From positions 1-64,000 of the forward strand of contig JADJUV010000022.1 of assembly GCA_016716885.1 (NCBI GenBank): DNA of 64,000 nt. The letters run 5' to 3'. Every line of letters starts with the position of its first letter. Position 1 is the stretch's first letter. Shown here piece after piece: positions 26,404 to 37,646 of this stretch. Both the position numbers and the translations under genes were made by a program. The notes beneath the pieces are model-generated. The model saw nothing but the letters and a program-made list of their open reading frames with translations. It was not told where the DNA came from and did no database searches. This DNA is from Candidatus Trichofilum aggregatum. GTDB taxonomy: Bacteria > Chloroflexota > Anaerolineae > Promineifilales > Promineifilaceae.

Positions 26404-29400
26404 TCATGGCGACCAGCGGGGCAACCAGGGCAGGTAAATCTGGTAGGGAGCCATGAGGGGCATTTGGTGGGTGATGAGGAAGGGATCGGTGAACCCATCG
26501 GCGATGAGCGCGGCCGCGGACAGCCATTGTGTTTCGAGGCCAGCGGTAGCCGTCAACACCAGCGACATCGTGACCGTTTCGCCGGGGGCCAGCCCCCCTT
26601 GCCACTGCAATCCCGCCTGGGTCAGCGTGATCACGCCACTGCTACTTACCATCGTATCGGTAATCGGCACCAGGGGCAGGGGCAAAAAGAGGGTGCTGCT
26701 AATGGCGGGTGCAGGGAGATTGCTCTGGTTGTGCAGGGTGAGGGTGTAGGTAATCGGTTGATCCCGTGTTGGGTCGGCGGGAGTGACGGTGATGGTGCTA
26801 TGGCGCAGATCAGGCACACCTACCCACAGGGGAATGATCTGTCGCCACACAAAATCTTGCCCGGCGATGTGGATAGATAGCTGATTGTTCAGGCGGGTAC
26901 CGGGGGTGATGGAGGGGATTGCGGCCGCGTGATACCGAATCACCTTCACCTCGCCCGCGGCCATGACCCCTTGCCACGTCAACTGCCGGGTAACCGGGTT
27001 ATAAACAGCCCCTCCCGTAACCGAACTTAAATCTATGTCCAAGAATTTGGGCAAAGAATTGACCGCCGTAACCGTATGAGTCACGGTTCCCTGGTTGTGC
27101 AGGGTTATCGTAAATACTCGAGTTGCCCCCCCCGTTGGGATGTACGCCTCATCCACAACCATCGTCGAATCACCCAGATCACTCAACCAACCGACAATCC
27201 CATTCATTGCCACGGTCTGGGCCGGGGCGGGCAACTTTTCTAGCGGAAACGACCAGAACATCGTGCGCCATTGGTGTCCGTTGGTGGCTGGCCCCTGGTT
27301 GGCTACCGCCCCTGGCAAGCCGGAATTTTGCCACATGACCGGCTCTCCGGCCGCCAGGATGAGACCATCACCAAAATTTTGGTAAGGTCGCACATCCAGT
27401 GGCAACGGCAAATGAAGACCGGCCTGACGCAAGCTGGCCTCAGCGACCACCAACGTCGGCGCAGCTTCCTCAAAATAGCCTTGCACCCCAAAATAGTTGT
27501 AGGTGAGGGAATCATAAGGATGGTAATACAAATAATCCTGGCTGGTAAGCAGGAGACGCCCCCCTTGGGCCAGATATTGTTCCAGGGCTTGCAATTCAGC
27601 CGCCGTAATCGGCGCATACCAATCGTAACCGGTGTACCACAGCACCAGATCGTAGTAGACCATCTCCGCCAGAGTGGGACTGCCCTTTTTGACGGGGTTC
27701 CAGCCAGTTTCCCATCTATCAAAAGGGATGCCATTGGTTTCTAGCGCTGACAACAATGATTGTTCCGTATCATAGAACCGATCATCATCCACAAAAAGGA
27801 CGTGACCGGGTGTTTTATGATGGAGAAGTAGTTGCTGGGCATTGCCGGGTGTGTTCGCTGAAGCAACTTGTAAAGTAATCGTGTGGTGGGTATCCGAGGG
27901 TAAGTTTTCTGGTATTGTAATCGTGACTACGGTCTGACCCACCTCACAAGGTCCTAAGGTCAAGGTTGTGGTCATGATTTGGGTCGGCCAGGTCTGAGCA
28001 GCCAGTGACAACGTTAAGGTATCGCTGAGGGTCTCACTGATAGTGCGCACGGTAATGGTATAGGGCAAGGTGCGGCCGCCAAAAGCCAGATCATCCACCT
28101 GGGTGGGAAAGAAGGTTACTCCCTGGGTGTGGGGAGGTTCCATGAGCCACTCAAAACTCCGTTGCACTAATTGGGTGCGCGTTGCGGCCGCTTCTACCGT
28201 CTCAAGACCAAAACCCAGGTAAACGAGTTGATACGGGTCACAAAGCCCCGACTGTAATCCGGCTATGCTGCCATTGGCATAGGTAAGAACGGGTTGGGTT
28301 AAGGTATTTTCTTGCGGCCGCACCTGGTCCGTCTTTATTAAATTGTTATTACTGCCTGAACTATTGAGATTAAAGGAAAGGTCGGTAAAGGGGGTCAGGG
28401 CCACCCCCTCTAAAGCAAAGGGGGGTGACTGTCGGCCGGTAAAGCGGCCGCGCAAGAGCAAATTAAACCAGCGGTGCGCCAGAACCGTGCCCCCATCATA
28501 TTGAGCCACATTAGGGCCGAATATCAGCACATTACCGCCTTGATTAAGATAATCTTCCAGCGCGTTGCCACCTTCAATATAGTTGGGGGAATAACGCGGC
28601 GAAGCCCAGATAACCACATCGTAGGCTGACAGGGTGGCTACCGAAGGAACATCATTATAGGGATCATGGATGGGGTGGTAGCTGAACGCGTAACCAGCAT
28701 CGTATAAACTTTGTTGGTAAGGTTCGCCAAAATCCTGGTAATGCCATAGCCCATCATTAATGAGCAAAATACGGGGTGCTGATGTCAGGTTAAAGGCGGT
28801 GATTATGGTGCCCGCCTGATTAAGGGTGATAGGGATGCGGCCCAGCCGGTAGCCGGTCGCGGCCGCGACAAGTTCATAGGTTCCCTGCGGCAACACCAGG
28901 TCATAAGTTCCCGCTGCCGTTGTACTTAGTTCGATGGGTGTTCCGGGTACAGAAATCATGGCCTGTACCGGTTGCCCAGCCGTATTTTTTACCTGGCCGA
29001 TAACTCGGGTAAAGGGTAAAGCTACCGGGGCAATGTTCCGCTCTGTGTTTTGCCCGGCGGTCACAATTAGCCCGGTGATGGTAACGGGCTGATACCCAAA
29101 GGGAGCCACCTGTAGCTGATAACTGCCTGGTTTGAGCGCGGCCTAGCACCCATCTCATCGGTCTGATAAATGAGGGTTTCGCCACCCGGTGTGGTAATCG
29201 TGATGGGTGTATGAGCCAGCGAGGGCGCTCCTCCAATCAGTCGCACGAGTTGACCCATTAACAAACCGTGTGGTACCTGATTCGCCACCAGGGCATACGC
29301 ATCCAGTCGGCCATACCCACTCTGCGGGTTGGGGTGCGGGGGATTGATGGGCGTGGCCGTACTCCGTAAGAGCTGGCGCACCTGTTGGCGGGTTAGCTGG

Positions 29401-30665
29401 GGGTTGGCCGAGAGCAGCAACGCGGCCGCGCCCGCTACATGCGGTGTCGCCATAGACGTGCCACTATTCACCCCATAATTTCCTCCCGGCAATGAAGATA
29501 AAATCCCGCCCCCCGGAGCCACCAGTTCCGGCTTAATCTCGTTGGTCAGTGGCGAGGGGCCGCGTGAAGAAAACCAGGTAACGATGTCACGGCTATCGCT
29601 TGCACCCACGGCTAACACATCCGGCAAACTGGCGGGCGAACCAACGGAGCCGCTATCCGGGCCGCTATTGCCAGCGGCAAACACCGGAATAATGCCCGCC
29701 GCATGGAGCATCTGAATGTCGGCCTGATAGGTTGTATCCAGCCCATCACCACTGCCCCAGGAGGCATTGACGACATCCGGGGCCAGGGCCGGATTGCCCG
29801 CCGGGGCCAGTAGCCATTGAAAGGCCAGATGGATTTCGCTAGGAAACCCCTGCCCGTAGCTGTTGAGCATACGCACACCAATCCATTGCGCCCCCGGAGC
29901 CACGCCGATGCCCAATTGACCCACGGCCGTGCCAGCTACGTGGGTTCCGTGGTTGTGGGGATCAATTGGCTCAGGCGAGTTTTCGACCGGGTCGTACCAA
30001 TGGCCGATGTGGTTGATGCCGCCCCCCTGGTTGCCCCGATAGTTGGCGGCTAAGGCGGGGTGCTGCCAATCTACGCCGGTGTCCATGATGGCGACGACGA
30101 CCCCGGTCCCGTTTACTCCCAGGCCATACCAGGCATGGGGGGCCATGACCTGCTTGACGCCCCAGGTGAAGCCGGTGGGGGCGGTGCTGGTGAAAACTTC
30201 GGTGGGTTCGGCCAGATATTGTTGGGCGGCATCCAGGCTGAGGGAAGCGACGTCAGGCCGGGCGGCGAGGGTGGCTATCGCGGCCGCGTTCCCTTCCACG
30301 ATTACCGCATTGATAACCCACAGGGGTTGAAAATGGGTCACATTGCCCTGGCCCTGCTGGGTGGATAGCTCGCGTAGGAGGGCCGCCTGGCTCGCGGCCG
30401 CGAAATCTTGTAGTTGGGTCACCACCGCCTGCCGCCGGGCCACTTTCTCGGGGGGCAAGGCTTCTTCGGCTAAAGCTGGCTGGGCACTCAGGTGAACGAT
30501 GAAGCGCAGGGTTTCATGGGAGGGCAGGGTGGTGAGGGCTGTTTCTAAGGGAGTTTCTAGCCGGGCTGTCGCGGCCGCGGGTCGTTCTCTACCCTGACCC
30601 AACCACAACAACAAAACCATCGGCCCTATCACACATAAACCGATCCAAAAGGCACGTCGCTTCAT
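26404..30665 (-). CDS. Very large secreted subtilisin-family (S8) protease with C-terminal GATase-like and DUF11-like domains (frameshifted)
   Basis: Start ATG 30665 with GGGAGGGA upstream. An N-terminal anchor/signal (FWIGLCVIGPMVLLLWL) is followed by an I9-like propeptide (RFIVHLSAQPAL). The S8 catalytic triad is complete: Asp in AIMDTGVDWQHP, His in HNHGTHVAGT, Ser in SGTSMATPHVAG. After the frame break at 29138-29147 the protein continues with a carboxypeptidase-regulatory-like domain and two class I GATase-like folds (RILLINDGLWHYQDF with YDVVIWASPRYS; HVLFVDDDRFYDTE with YDLVLWYTGYDW). DUF11-like repeats (YTLTLHNQSNLPAP) lie near the end. The repaired length is about 1,420 residues. No sortase-type or other C-terminal anchor is seen. 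Likely degrades or processes extracellular protein. Confidence 0.8.
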
Positions 30666-30782
30666 TATGATCCCTCCCAAACTGAACACCTGGCACGTCA
30701 AATAAGATTGTGGCGACTTTTGCCCCAACTAGCAACCGGGAAATAAATCCTGGGCTTCCCGAATAACACCCCACCCCTCAAC

Positions 30783-30905
30783 CGTGCCTGGCACGGGGCT
30801 AACGCACCTCTTCACGGCTCAATCGACTGCCCCGTGCCAGGCACGAATAGCACCCCCTCAACCGTGCCTGGCACCAAACCGTGCACCCCAACCGTGCCAA
30901 GCACG
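30783..30905. promoter_or_regulatory. Four CGTGCC-N-GGCACG-type palindromes upstream of the kinase cluster
   Basis: CGTGCCTGGCACG (30783-30795), CGTGCCAGGCACG (30833-30845), CGTGCCTGGCACC (30863-30875) and CGTGCCAAGCACG (30893-30905). They lie in the spacer between the divergent protease and kinase genes, ending 24 bp before the kinase -35 box. They could be operators for one dimeric regulator, or a repeat family. Confidence 0.5.
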
Positions 30906-30928
30906 AATGGCACAAAGGCAATTCCCTT

Positions 30929-30957
30929 TTGCCCCTGCCATTAATCTCCCCTATACT
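30929..30957 (+). promoter_or_regulatory. Sigma-70-type promoter for the kinase cluster
   Basis: TTGCCC at 30929-30934, a 17-bp spacer and TATACT at 30952-30957, about 100 bp before the kinase ATG. Confidence 0.6.
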
Positions 30958-31057
30958 ACTTTCGGGCTTAGACAGAGTGCCAATTTGTTAACAACGTAAG
31001 CCAATCGTGCTTCACCATCGCCCATTCGCGGATCAATCATTCTGACAGGGACTATTC

Positions 31058-34000
31058 ATGAATTCATCATCAGGATTTGCTCGCTCCTTTAACCCCGGAG
31101 ATGTCGTTGGCGGACGGTATCGTTTAGAAGGTTTGTTGGGTCAGGGGGGCATGTCTTCAGTTTATAAAGCCCACGATCCCAATCTGAAACGCACGGTCGC
31201 CATCAAGATCATCCATCCTCACCTCTCTACAGACCCCACCTTTTTTGGCCGGTTTGAACAGGAAGCGGCCGCGGTGGCTCAGCTCCGTCACCCCCACATT
31301 TATCAGATACATGATTTCAACCAGGACAATGGCACCTATTACATGGTCATGGAGCATGTGGAAGGGGTCACCCTGGAAGCCCGTCTCAAGGCGCTCAACA
31401 ATGCCGGGCAACGCATGAGCTTGCGCGAAGCCACCCACCTGATGGCCGTTGTTTGTGATGCTGTTGATTATGCTCACCAACGAGGGCTGATTCATCGTGA
31501 CCTGAAGCCATCCAATGTGATGCTCAACCCGGAAGGGGAACCTATCCTGATGGATTTTGGCATTGCCCGGCTAATGAGTGGGCAGAATTTCACGGCGACA
31601 GGGGCGGCCATTGGCACGGCGGCTTATATGTCGCCGGAGCAGGCCCGCAACACCCAAATTGATCACCGCACTGACATTTATGCCCTGGGGGTCATCCTTT
31701 ATGAAATGGTCAGCGGCCGCAGACCGTTTGATGGTGATTCGTTTGTCTCGGTTTTGCTCCAGCACGTGAATGACCCCGTGCCAGATATCCGCGAAATTAA
31801 CCACAATGTGCCCCCAGCCCTGGCGCAAGTCGTCGAAAAGGCGCTCCAAAAGGATGCCAACCGCCGTTTTAGCTCGGCCAGTGAAATGGGCAATGCCTTA
31901 CGTTCCATCAATATTGGTTCTAGCCAACAGATGCGCTCTTTGACTGGTGTTATGAGTTTGCCGCCTGAGCAGGTGGACTCGACGCAGGTGATGGCCCCGT
32001 TTACGGCGGCTCAGTCAGCCGTGCGGCCGCAAACCCAGTCCGCCCCTTTGCCCACCGTTGTGGCCCCGGCTAACACCGGTTCTGGCACAGCCACAGTTAC
32101 CGCAGCCCCCGCCCCACGCGGCCGCAACCGGGCCTTCCTACTTTTGGGTTTGGTCGGGGCCATTCTCCTTATTGGTCTCATCGCTATTGCCGCCGTACTT
32201 CTTCTCAACCGAGGGGGTGGTCGCGATGCCGAGACTACTTCTCAAGGCATGGTGCAAATTCCGGCTGGTAATTACACGGTGGGAACCAACAACGCGGGCG
32301 ACACCTATGCGCCCACCCAGGAAATTACTCTGGATACGTTCTGGCTGGACAAACGAGAAACAACCAACGCCGAATATGCGGAATTTTTGGCCGATGTCGG
32401 GGATGTGGTTCCCTCAAACTGGTCGGGTGACACCTTCCCGGCGGGGCAAGACAGCTATCCGGTGCAAGGTATCTCCTTTGATATGGCGACGGATTATTGT
32501 GACTGGTTGGGTAAACGGTTGCCTACGGAAGCGGAGTGGGAAGTGGCGGCTCGCGGCCGCGAAGGGTTCCTTTATCCCTGGGGTGACATGGCCAGTGCCG
32601 TCACTCTGCCGCGTAGTAACACTTACGCCGTCGGCACCATCAGCCAGAACCGCTCATCCTTTGGCCTGTATGACATGGCGGGCAATGTTTGGGAATGGGT
32701 GATGGAGCCGTATGCCGCTGTGCCGGGTGGGCAGGAAGTGCTCCGGGGCGGGCAGTATGGGCTGGTGCGTGATATGGCCTATCGGCTGTTGGGTGATCCC
32801 GATGTGCCGAGTGTCTACGCGGCCGCGGGCGTCCGCTGCGCCGCCGACCCCGATCAACTCACCGTCGTACCTGATGAAGACATCTTCTTTGAAGATGATT
32901 TCGTTGATCCTACCAGCGGCTGGGCCATCAGCCAGAGCGAAACAGGGCTTTTTGGTTACCACCCCCCCGATGCCTACCACGTCGAAACCTTCCGCCCCAA
33001 CGCTATCACCACTGTCTTCCGCAACCCCAGCCAAAACGATTACACCCTGGAAGTTCAGGTTCACATTGACCACACCGACTCCCCAGACGACAAATTCCGT
33101 TACGGGGTCGCCTTCCGCCGCCAGGGTGATAACTACTACGCCTTCACCATTTCTCCCCTCACAGGCGAATGGCAAATCTTCCGCCAGGCTGGTAATAGCC
33201 AGGAAATCCTCGACTCCGGAACCGCCGATAATATGCGCGGCCTCACCGAGAATGACACCCTGCGGGTAGATGTCAGTGGTAGCCGTTTGGTGGCCCACAT
33301 CAACAATGACATTGTGGCCCAGGTGCGTGATGCAACCTACCGTGAAGGGGAGTTGGGCTTTTATGTAGAAACCTTTGAACAATCGCTGGCCCATATTCAC
33401 TACGACCACATTGTGGTGCGCGAAGTCGAAATCATCCCTGATCCGGCCTTGCTTCTAGCCGATGAATTCACCAACCCCGAAAGCGGCTGGCCCAGTGCCG
33501 ACGAAGAGAATGGCTTTGTCGGCTACCATCCACCCGATTACTATCATGTCGAAGTCAGCCAGACCGAGGGCGAAAAGTTAGTCTCACCCGGTTTGAGCTA
33601 TGGCGATGTGGCGGTGGAAGCCCTTGTTTTTGTGGATCACACCGATACGACCTCGGGTGATTTCTGGTATGGGCTGGTGACCCGGCGTGAGGGCGACAAC
33701 TATTACCTGTTTGCCATCGGCCCCCGTTCGCGCCGCTGGCAAATTAGCCGCCACGAGGCCACCGGTTTTACCACCCTGGCCGAAGGGGAAAGCCCGGCTA
33801 TCACCACCGACCTGGGCGAAAACACGTTGTTGGCCGAGGCGGTCGGCTCTTTTCTGAGGTTCACCATTAACGGCACGCCCCTTACCACAATCCATGATGA
33901 TACATTGACCAGAGGGGATATTGGTTTTTATGTCGCTACGTTGGATGAGTCGTTGGCCCATGTGCATTATGATCAATTGACGGTGCGGCAGTTGGCCGAG

Positions 34001-35580
34001 GGGGATGTGGTCGCGGCCGCGGCCGCAACACCCATCGCCAACAGTGACCCCACCGCTACCCCCATGCCAGAACACGACCATGCCGTCACCCCCGAAGCCA
34101 CGGCTACGGTTGAGCCAGACCCCACCCCAGACACGCCCCCGGCGGATGGAACCAACATGGTACACGTGGCCGCCGGAACCTATCTCATCGCGGATAATCA
34201 AACCGTTGAGTTGGCTGAATTCTGGGTGGATGCCTACGAGGTCAGTCATACGCAGTATGCCGATTATGTAGCGGCTACGGGCGCTACCCCACCAGCGAGT
34301 TGGCCCGACGGAGCGTTACCGGCTGACCTGGCGGAACATCCGGTGGAAGGGGTGACGTGGGATGACGCGGCCGCGTACTGTGCCTGGGCGGGCAAACGTT
34401 TACCTGGTGAAGCAGAATGGGAAGCGGCCGCGCGTGGACCACATGGTTGGCGTTATCCCTGGGGCAACGACGCGGCCGCGGTCAGCCTCCCTAGTAGTGG
34501 CACGTACCCCATCGGCACTAATCCCACCAACCGCTCGTTTGCGGGCGCTTATGACATGGCGGGCAACGTGTGGGAGTGGGTAGACCAGCCCCATACCCCC
34601 ATCACGACGGGCAACGTGTTTTGCATGGCGGGGCCAACAACTTCCAAAACGATCTCATCTTCCGGGCGGTGGGTGATCCCACCAGCAGTATCATGTTCAC
34701 CAACGCCGGTATCCGCTGCGCCGCCAACCGGGTAACCGATTCGGCCGACCCCAGTGTCCTGATCAACGACGAATTCGCCGACATCAATAGTGGCTGGTGG
34801 CAGGCCCGCCAACCCATCGGCCCCTATTTCTACGGCTACCACCCCACCGACTTTTACCACATGCAGGTACGCGGTGCGGAGAGTTGCCTCTTCGTGGATC
34901 AGACAGTCCCGGCTACTGATTACGTTGCCCAGATTGACACCTTTGTCGCCGCCACCGAAGATCAAACCGGGAATTATCGTTATGGACTGGCCTTCCGGGT
35001 CTCCGGCAATGATTATTATGCCCTGGTGATTTCCCCCCTCAGCCAAACCTGGCAGGTACTCAAAAGCCAGCCAGGGGGCATCCGCCTGGTGACTGAAGGG
35101 GCTGTAACCACCCTACGCGGTAATCAGTCTGGCCTGAGGGATAGGCTGGCGGTTGTGGCTAATGGGCCAGAATTTGCCCTTTTCATCAATGGCGAACTGG
35201 TGACGCAACTGGTGGATGGCGATTATGCCGCTGGCAACGTGGGCTTTTTCATTGGCACGCTGGATCAGCCCTACATTCACATCCATTTTGACACGGTCAA
35301 GGTTTGGTCACTCCCGGACAACGTACCCCCCTCACAAGTTACCCCGGCTAACAACGACACCTACCCTCGTGATTCGGCCCTCTGTGGCGGCTCCGTCTCC
35401 GCCGAAGATACGCTGACCAGCTTCTTCACCTATACGATCGCCTCTGGCGACACCCTGACCGACATTGCTACCACTTACGGCGTCACCCAAGCAGCCATTC
35501 TGGGGGCTAACGGTCGCGCCATTGATGATGCCAACCTTATTCGTCCCGGCCAAACCATTGTCATTCCCCAAGGGGAATAA
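31058..35580 (+). CDS. Transmembrane Ser/Thr kinase with FGE-sulfatase, LamG-like and LysM ectodomains (frameshifted)
   Basis: The kinase domain (about 20-285) has GQGGMSSVYKAHD, VAIKI, HRDLKPSNVM, DFGIARL and GTAAYMSPEQAR. A Pro/Thr-rich stretch leads to a membrane helix (about 354-384). Outside the cell are FGE-sulfatase domain 1 (about 393-600; GKRLPTEAEWEVAARGR, GNVWEWV), two jelly-roll domains (about 607-978), a Thr/Pro linker, FGE-sulfatase domain 2 (from about 1033), a third jelly-roll and a C-terminal LysM (YTIASGDTLTDIATTYGV). The frame breaks at TTTT (34619-34622); a one-base gain or two-base loss restores LHGGANNFQ. The repaired length is about 1,507 residues. It is a probable receptor kinase sensing wall glycans; the ligand is inferred from LysM only. 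Confidence 0.85.
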
Positions 35581-35609
35581 AATGGGTTGGCGTTGTGATT
35601 GACTGCCCT

Positions 35610-37631
35610 ATGAACGTAAAAACCGGACAACAAATTGGACAATATACGATTACTCATCTGTTGGGACAGGGAGGGATGGGGGCTGTGTACGCGGCCGCGC
35701 AACCGGCCGTCAATCGCACGGTAGCCATTAAATTCCTGCTCGGTGATGATGTCTCTGAACTGACCCTGCAACGGTTTATGCGCGAGGTGCGCATCATTTC
35801 AGCGCTGGAGCACCCGTATATTTTGCCGGTGTATGACTATGGCGAATGGGAGAATCAGCCTTACATTGTGATGCGGTATATGACCGGCGGCACCCTGCGC
35901 GAAAAGATGATGAAGCAAACGATGAATCTGGATGAGACGCTGAAGGTGTTAGACCAGATCGCGGCCGCGCTCGATTACGCTCACGAAAAAGGGATCATTC
36001 ATCGTGACCTCAAACCGGCCAATATTTTTATGGATGAACGGGGCAACGGTTTTCTGGCCGACTTTGGCCTGGCTAAAACAGTGGAAGGGTCTGAGGATTT
36101 AACCAGAACCAGGGATGGCATCGCCGGGACACCGGCTTATATGGCCCCGGAGCAGGTGCGCGGCGATAAGCTGGATGGTCGCACGGATGTGTATGCCCTG
36201 GCCGTTATGGCGTATGAAGCCCTCATCGGGCAGTTGCCCTACATGGGAGCCACGGCGTTAGATATGGCGCTGGCTCATGTCAACCAACCCGTGCCCCAGA
36301 TTCGTGAAGTGATGCCCGATTTGCCGGCCGCGGCCGCGCAAACGCTACAACAGGCCCTCTCGAAAAATCGGGACGAACGACCAGACCGGGCGGGTGTTTT
36401 CATGCAAACCTTGCGCCAAAATCTGGGCCGTGATTTTGAGCTAACTGGGCGGCTCAAAGTCTCCCGCGATGTCACGGCCACCCACATGGGCGGTACACCC
36501 ACGGTCGCTGGTGGCGCCCCTGTTACCCGTGTTCACGCCATCGAGCCGACCGAGGTATTAGCGCCCGCTTTTGCCCGCCCCGCCGAGGCGACGATTGCCA
36601 GTAGCAGTGCGCCCACGGTGGCGATTCCGCGCCGGGAAGACGCGAAGCCGAAGAGCCGGGCCGGACTCCTGGTGGTGGTGCTACTTTTACTGGGGCTGGT
36701 CGCGGCCGCGGTCCTGTTTTTGCCCCAGCTCATCAGCAACAACAACCCTTACGCCGGTGTGAACATCGCCACTTACATCGTCGGGGACTCGCCCCGCGCC
36801 CTGGTGAGCGATGAAGGTTCTGTCTGGGTGGCGAACTTTTTTGGCAACAGTGTCAGCCAACTGGTCGCCGAAGGTTGTGCCTCGGAAAATGATCCCTGTG
36901 GTCAGGCCATAGGAACCTACCCGGTAGGCGATTTGCCCGTCTCGTTGGCTTTGGCGGGGGATCATCTGTGGGTTGCCAGCACCCTCAGCGGTGAGTTGTC
37001 CCAACTTGACCGGTCAAATGGCGAGATCGTAGCGACTTTTCCCGTACCCAGTTTGCCCAACCAGCTCATCGTGGCTGGGGGTGCTTTATGGGTAGCCAAC
37101 TCTTTTGACAACAGCCTGACCCGCATCGAGCCGGATGGATCGGTGGCGCAAACAGTCAGCGTGGGAACCTTGCCCCGCACGCTGGCCGTTTTAGGCAACA
37201 CCCTTTGGGTGGCCAATGAAGGGGATTTGAGCCTGAGCCAGCTTGATCCCATAGCGGGTACGGTGCTGCAAACGGTGACATTAGCCGGTGAACCCCAAGG
37301 CATGGCGGTGGCGGATGGGCAATTGTGGGTGGCGCTGGCTGACCGCAATGAGGTGGTGCAAATTGACCCGGCGACTGGTCAGGTGACGGCTCAGGTGGCA
37401 GTGGGGGTGAGGCCGGTGGCCTTGTTGTTTGCCGGGGATGTGTTGTGGGTGGCGAATGAGGGGGATGGCACGGTGATGGGGGTGGACGCGGCCGCGCACT
37501 CAGTTATTGGCACCATTGAAGTGGGTCAGGCCCCTTTGGCCCTGGCCTGGGTGAGTTGTGGCGATGGTTGCGGGGATTTGTGGGTCGCCAACGAGGGGAG
37601 TGACTCGGTGAGTCGGATTCGCTTTGAGTAA
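35610..37631 (+). CDS. Transmembrane Ser/Thr kinase with seven-repeat beta-propeller ectodomain
   Basis: The kinase domain (about 5-270) has GQGGMGAVYAAAQ, VAIKFL, HRDLKPANIF, DFGLAKTV and GTPAYMAPEQVR. A membrane helix (about 350-375, LLVVVLLLLGLVAAAVLF) precedes an outside region with seven repeats built around a WVA motif (SVWVANFFGNS, HLWVASTLSGE, ALWVANSFDNS, TLWVANEGDLS, QLWVALADRNE, VLWVANEGDGT, DLWVANEGSDS), as in YVTN/NHL-type propellers. A GTG at 35595 would add five residues; neither start has a strong ribosome site. It follows the first kinase by about 30 bp. Confidence 0.85.
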   Translation: MNVKTGQQIGQYTITHLLGQGGMGAVYAAAQPAVNRTVAIKFLLGDDVSELTLQRFMREVRIISALEHPYILPVYDYGEWENQPYIVMRYMTGGTLREKMMKQTMNLDETLKVLDQIAAALDYAHEKGIIHRDLKPANIFMDERGNGFLADFGLAKTVEGSEDLTRTRDGIAGTPAYMAPEQVRGDKLDGRTDVYALAVMAYEALIGQLPYMGATALDMALAHVNQPVPQIREVMPDLPAAAAQTLQQALSKNRDERPDRAGVFMQTLRQNLGRDFELTGRLKVSRDVTATHMGGTPTVAGGAPVTRVHAIEPTEVLAPAFARPAEATIASSSAPTVAIPRREDAKPKSRAGLLVVVLLLLGLVAAAVLFLPQLISNNNPYAGVNIATYIVGDSPRALVSDEGSVWVANFFGNSVSQLVAEGCASENDPCGQAIGTYPVGDLPVSLALAGDHLWVASTLSGELSQLDRSNGEIVATFPVPSLPNQLIVAGGALWVANSFDNSLTRIEPDGSVAQTVSVGTLPRTLAVLGNTLWVANEGDLSLSQLDPIAGTVLQTVTLAGEPQGMAVADGQLWVALADRNEVVQIDPATGQVTAQVAVGVRPVALLFAGDVLWVANEGDGTVMGVDAAAHSVIGTIEVGQAPLALAWVSCGDGCGDLWVANEGSDSVSRIRFE

Positions 37632-37646
37632 TTTGAGGAAAATAAT

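Noticed and set aside
32654..33409. 251-codon minus-strand ORF inside the first kinase gene
   Set aside because: Antisense shadow of the jelly-roll domains; no ribosome site or recognisable domain.
33584..34249. 221-codon minus-strand ORF inside the first kinase gene
   Set aside because: Shadow frame caused by biased third positions of the real gene.
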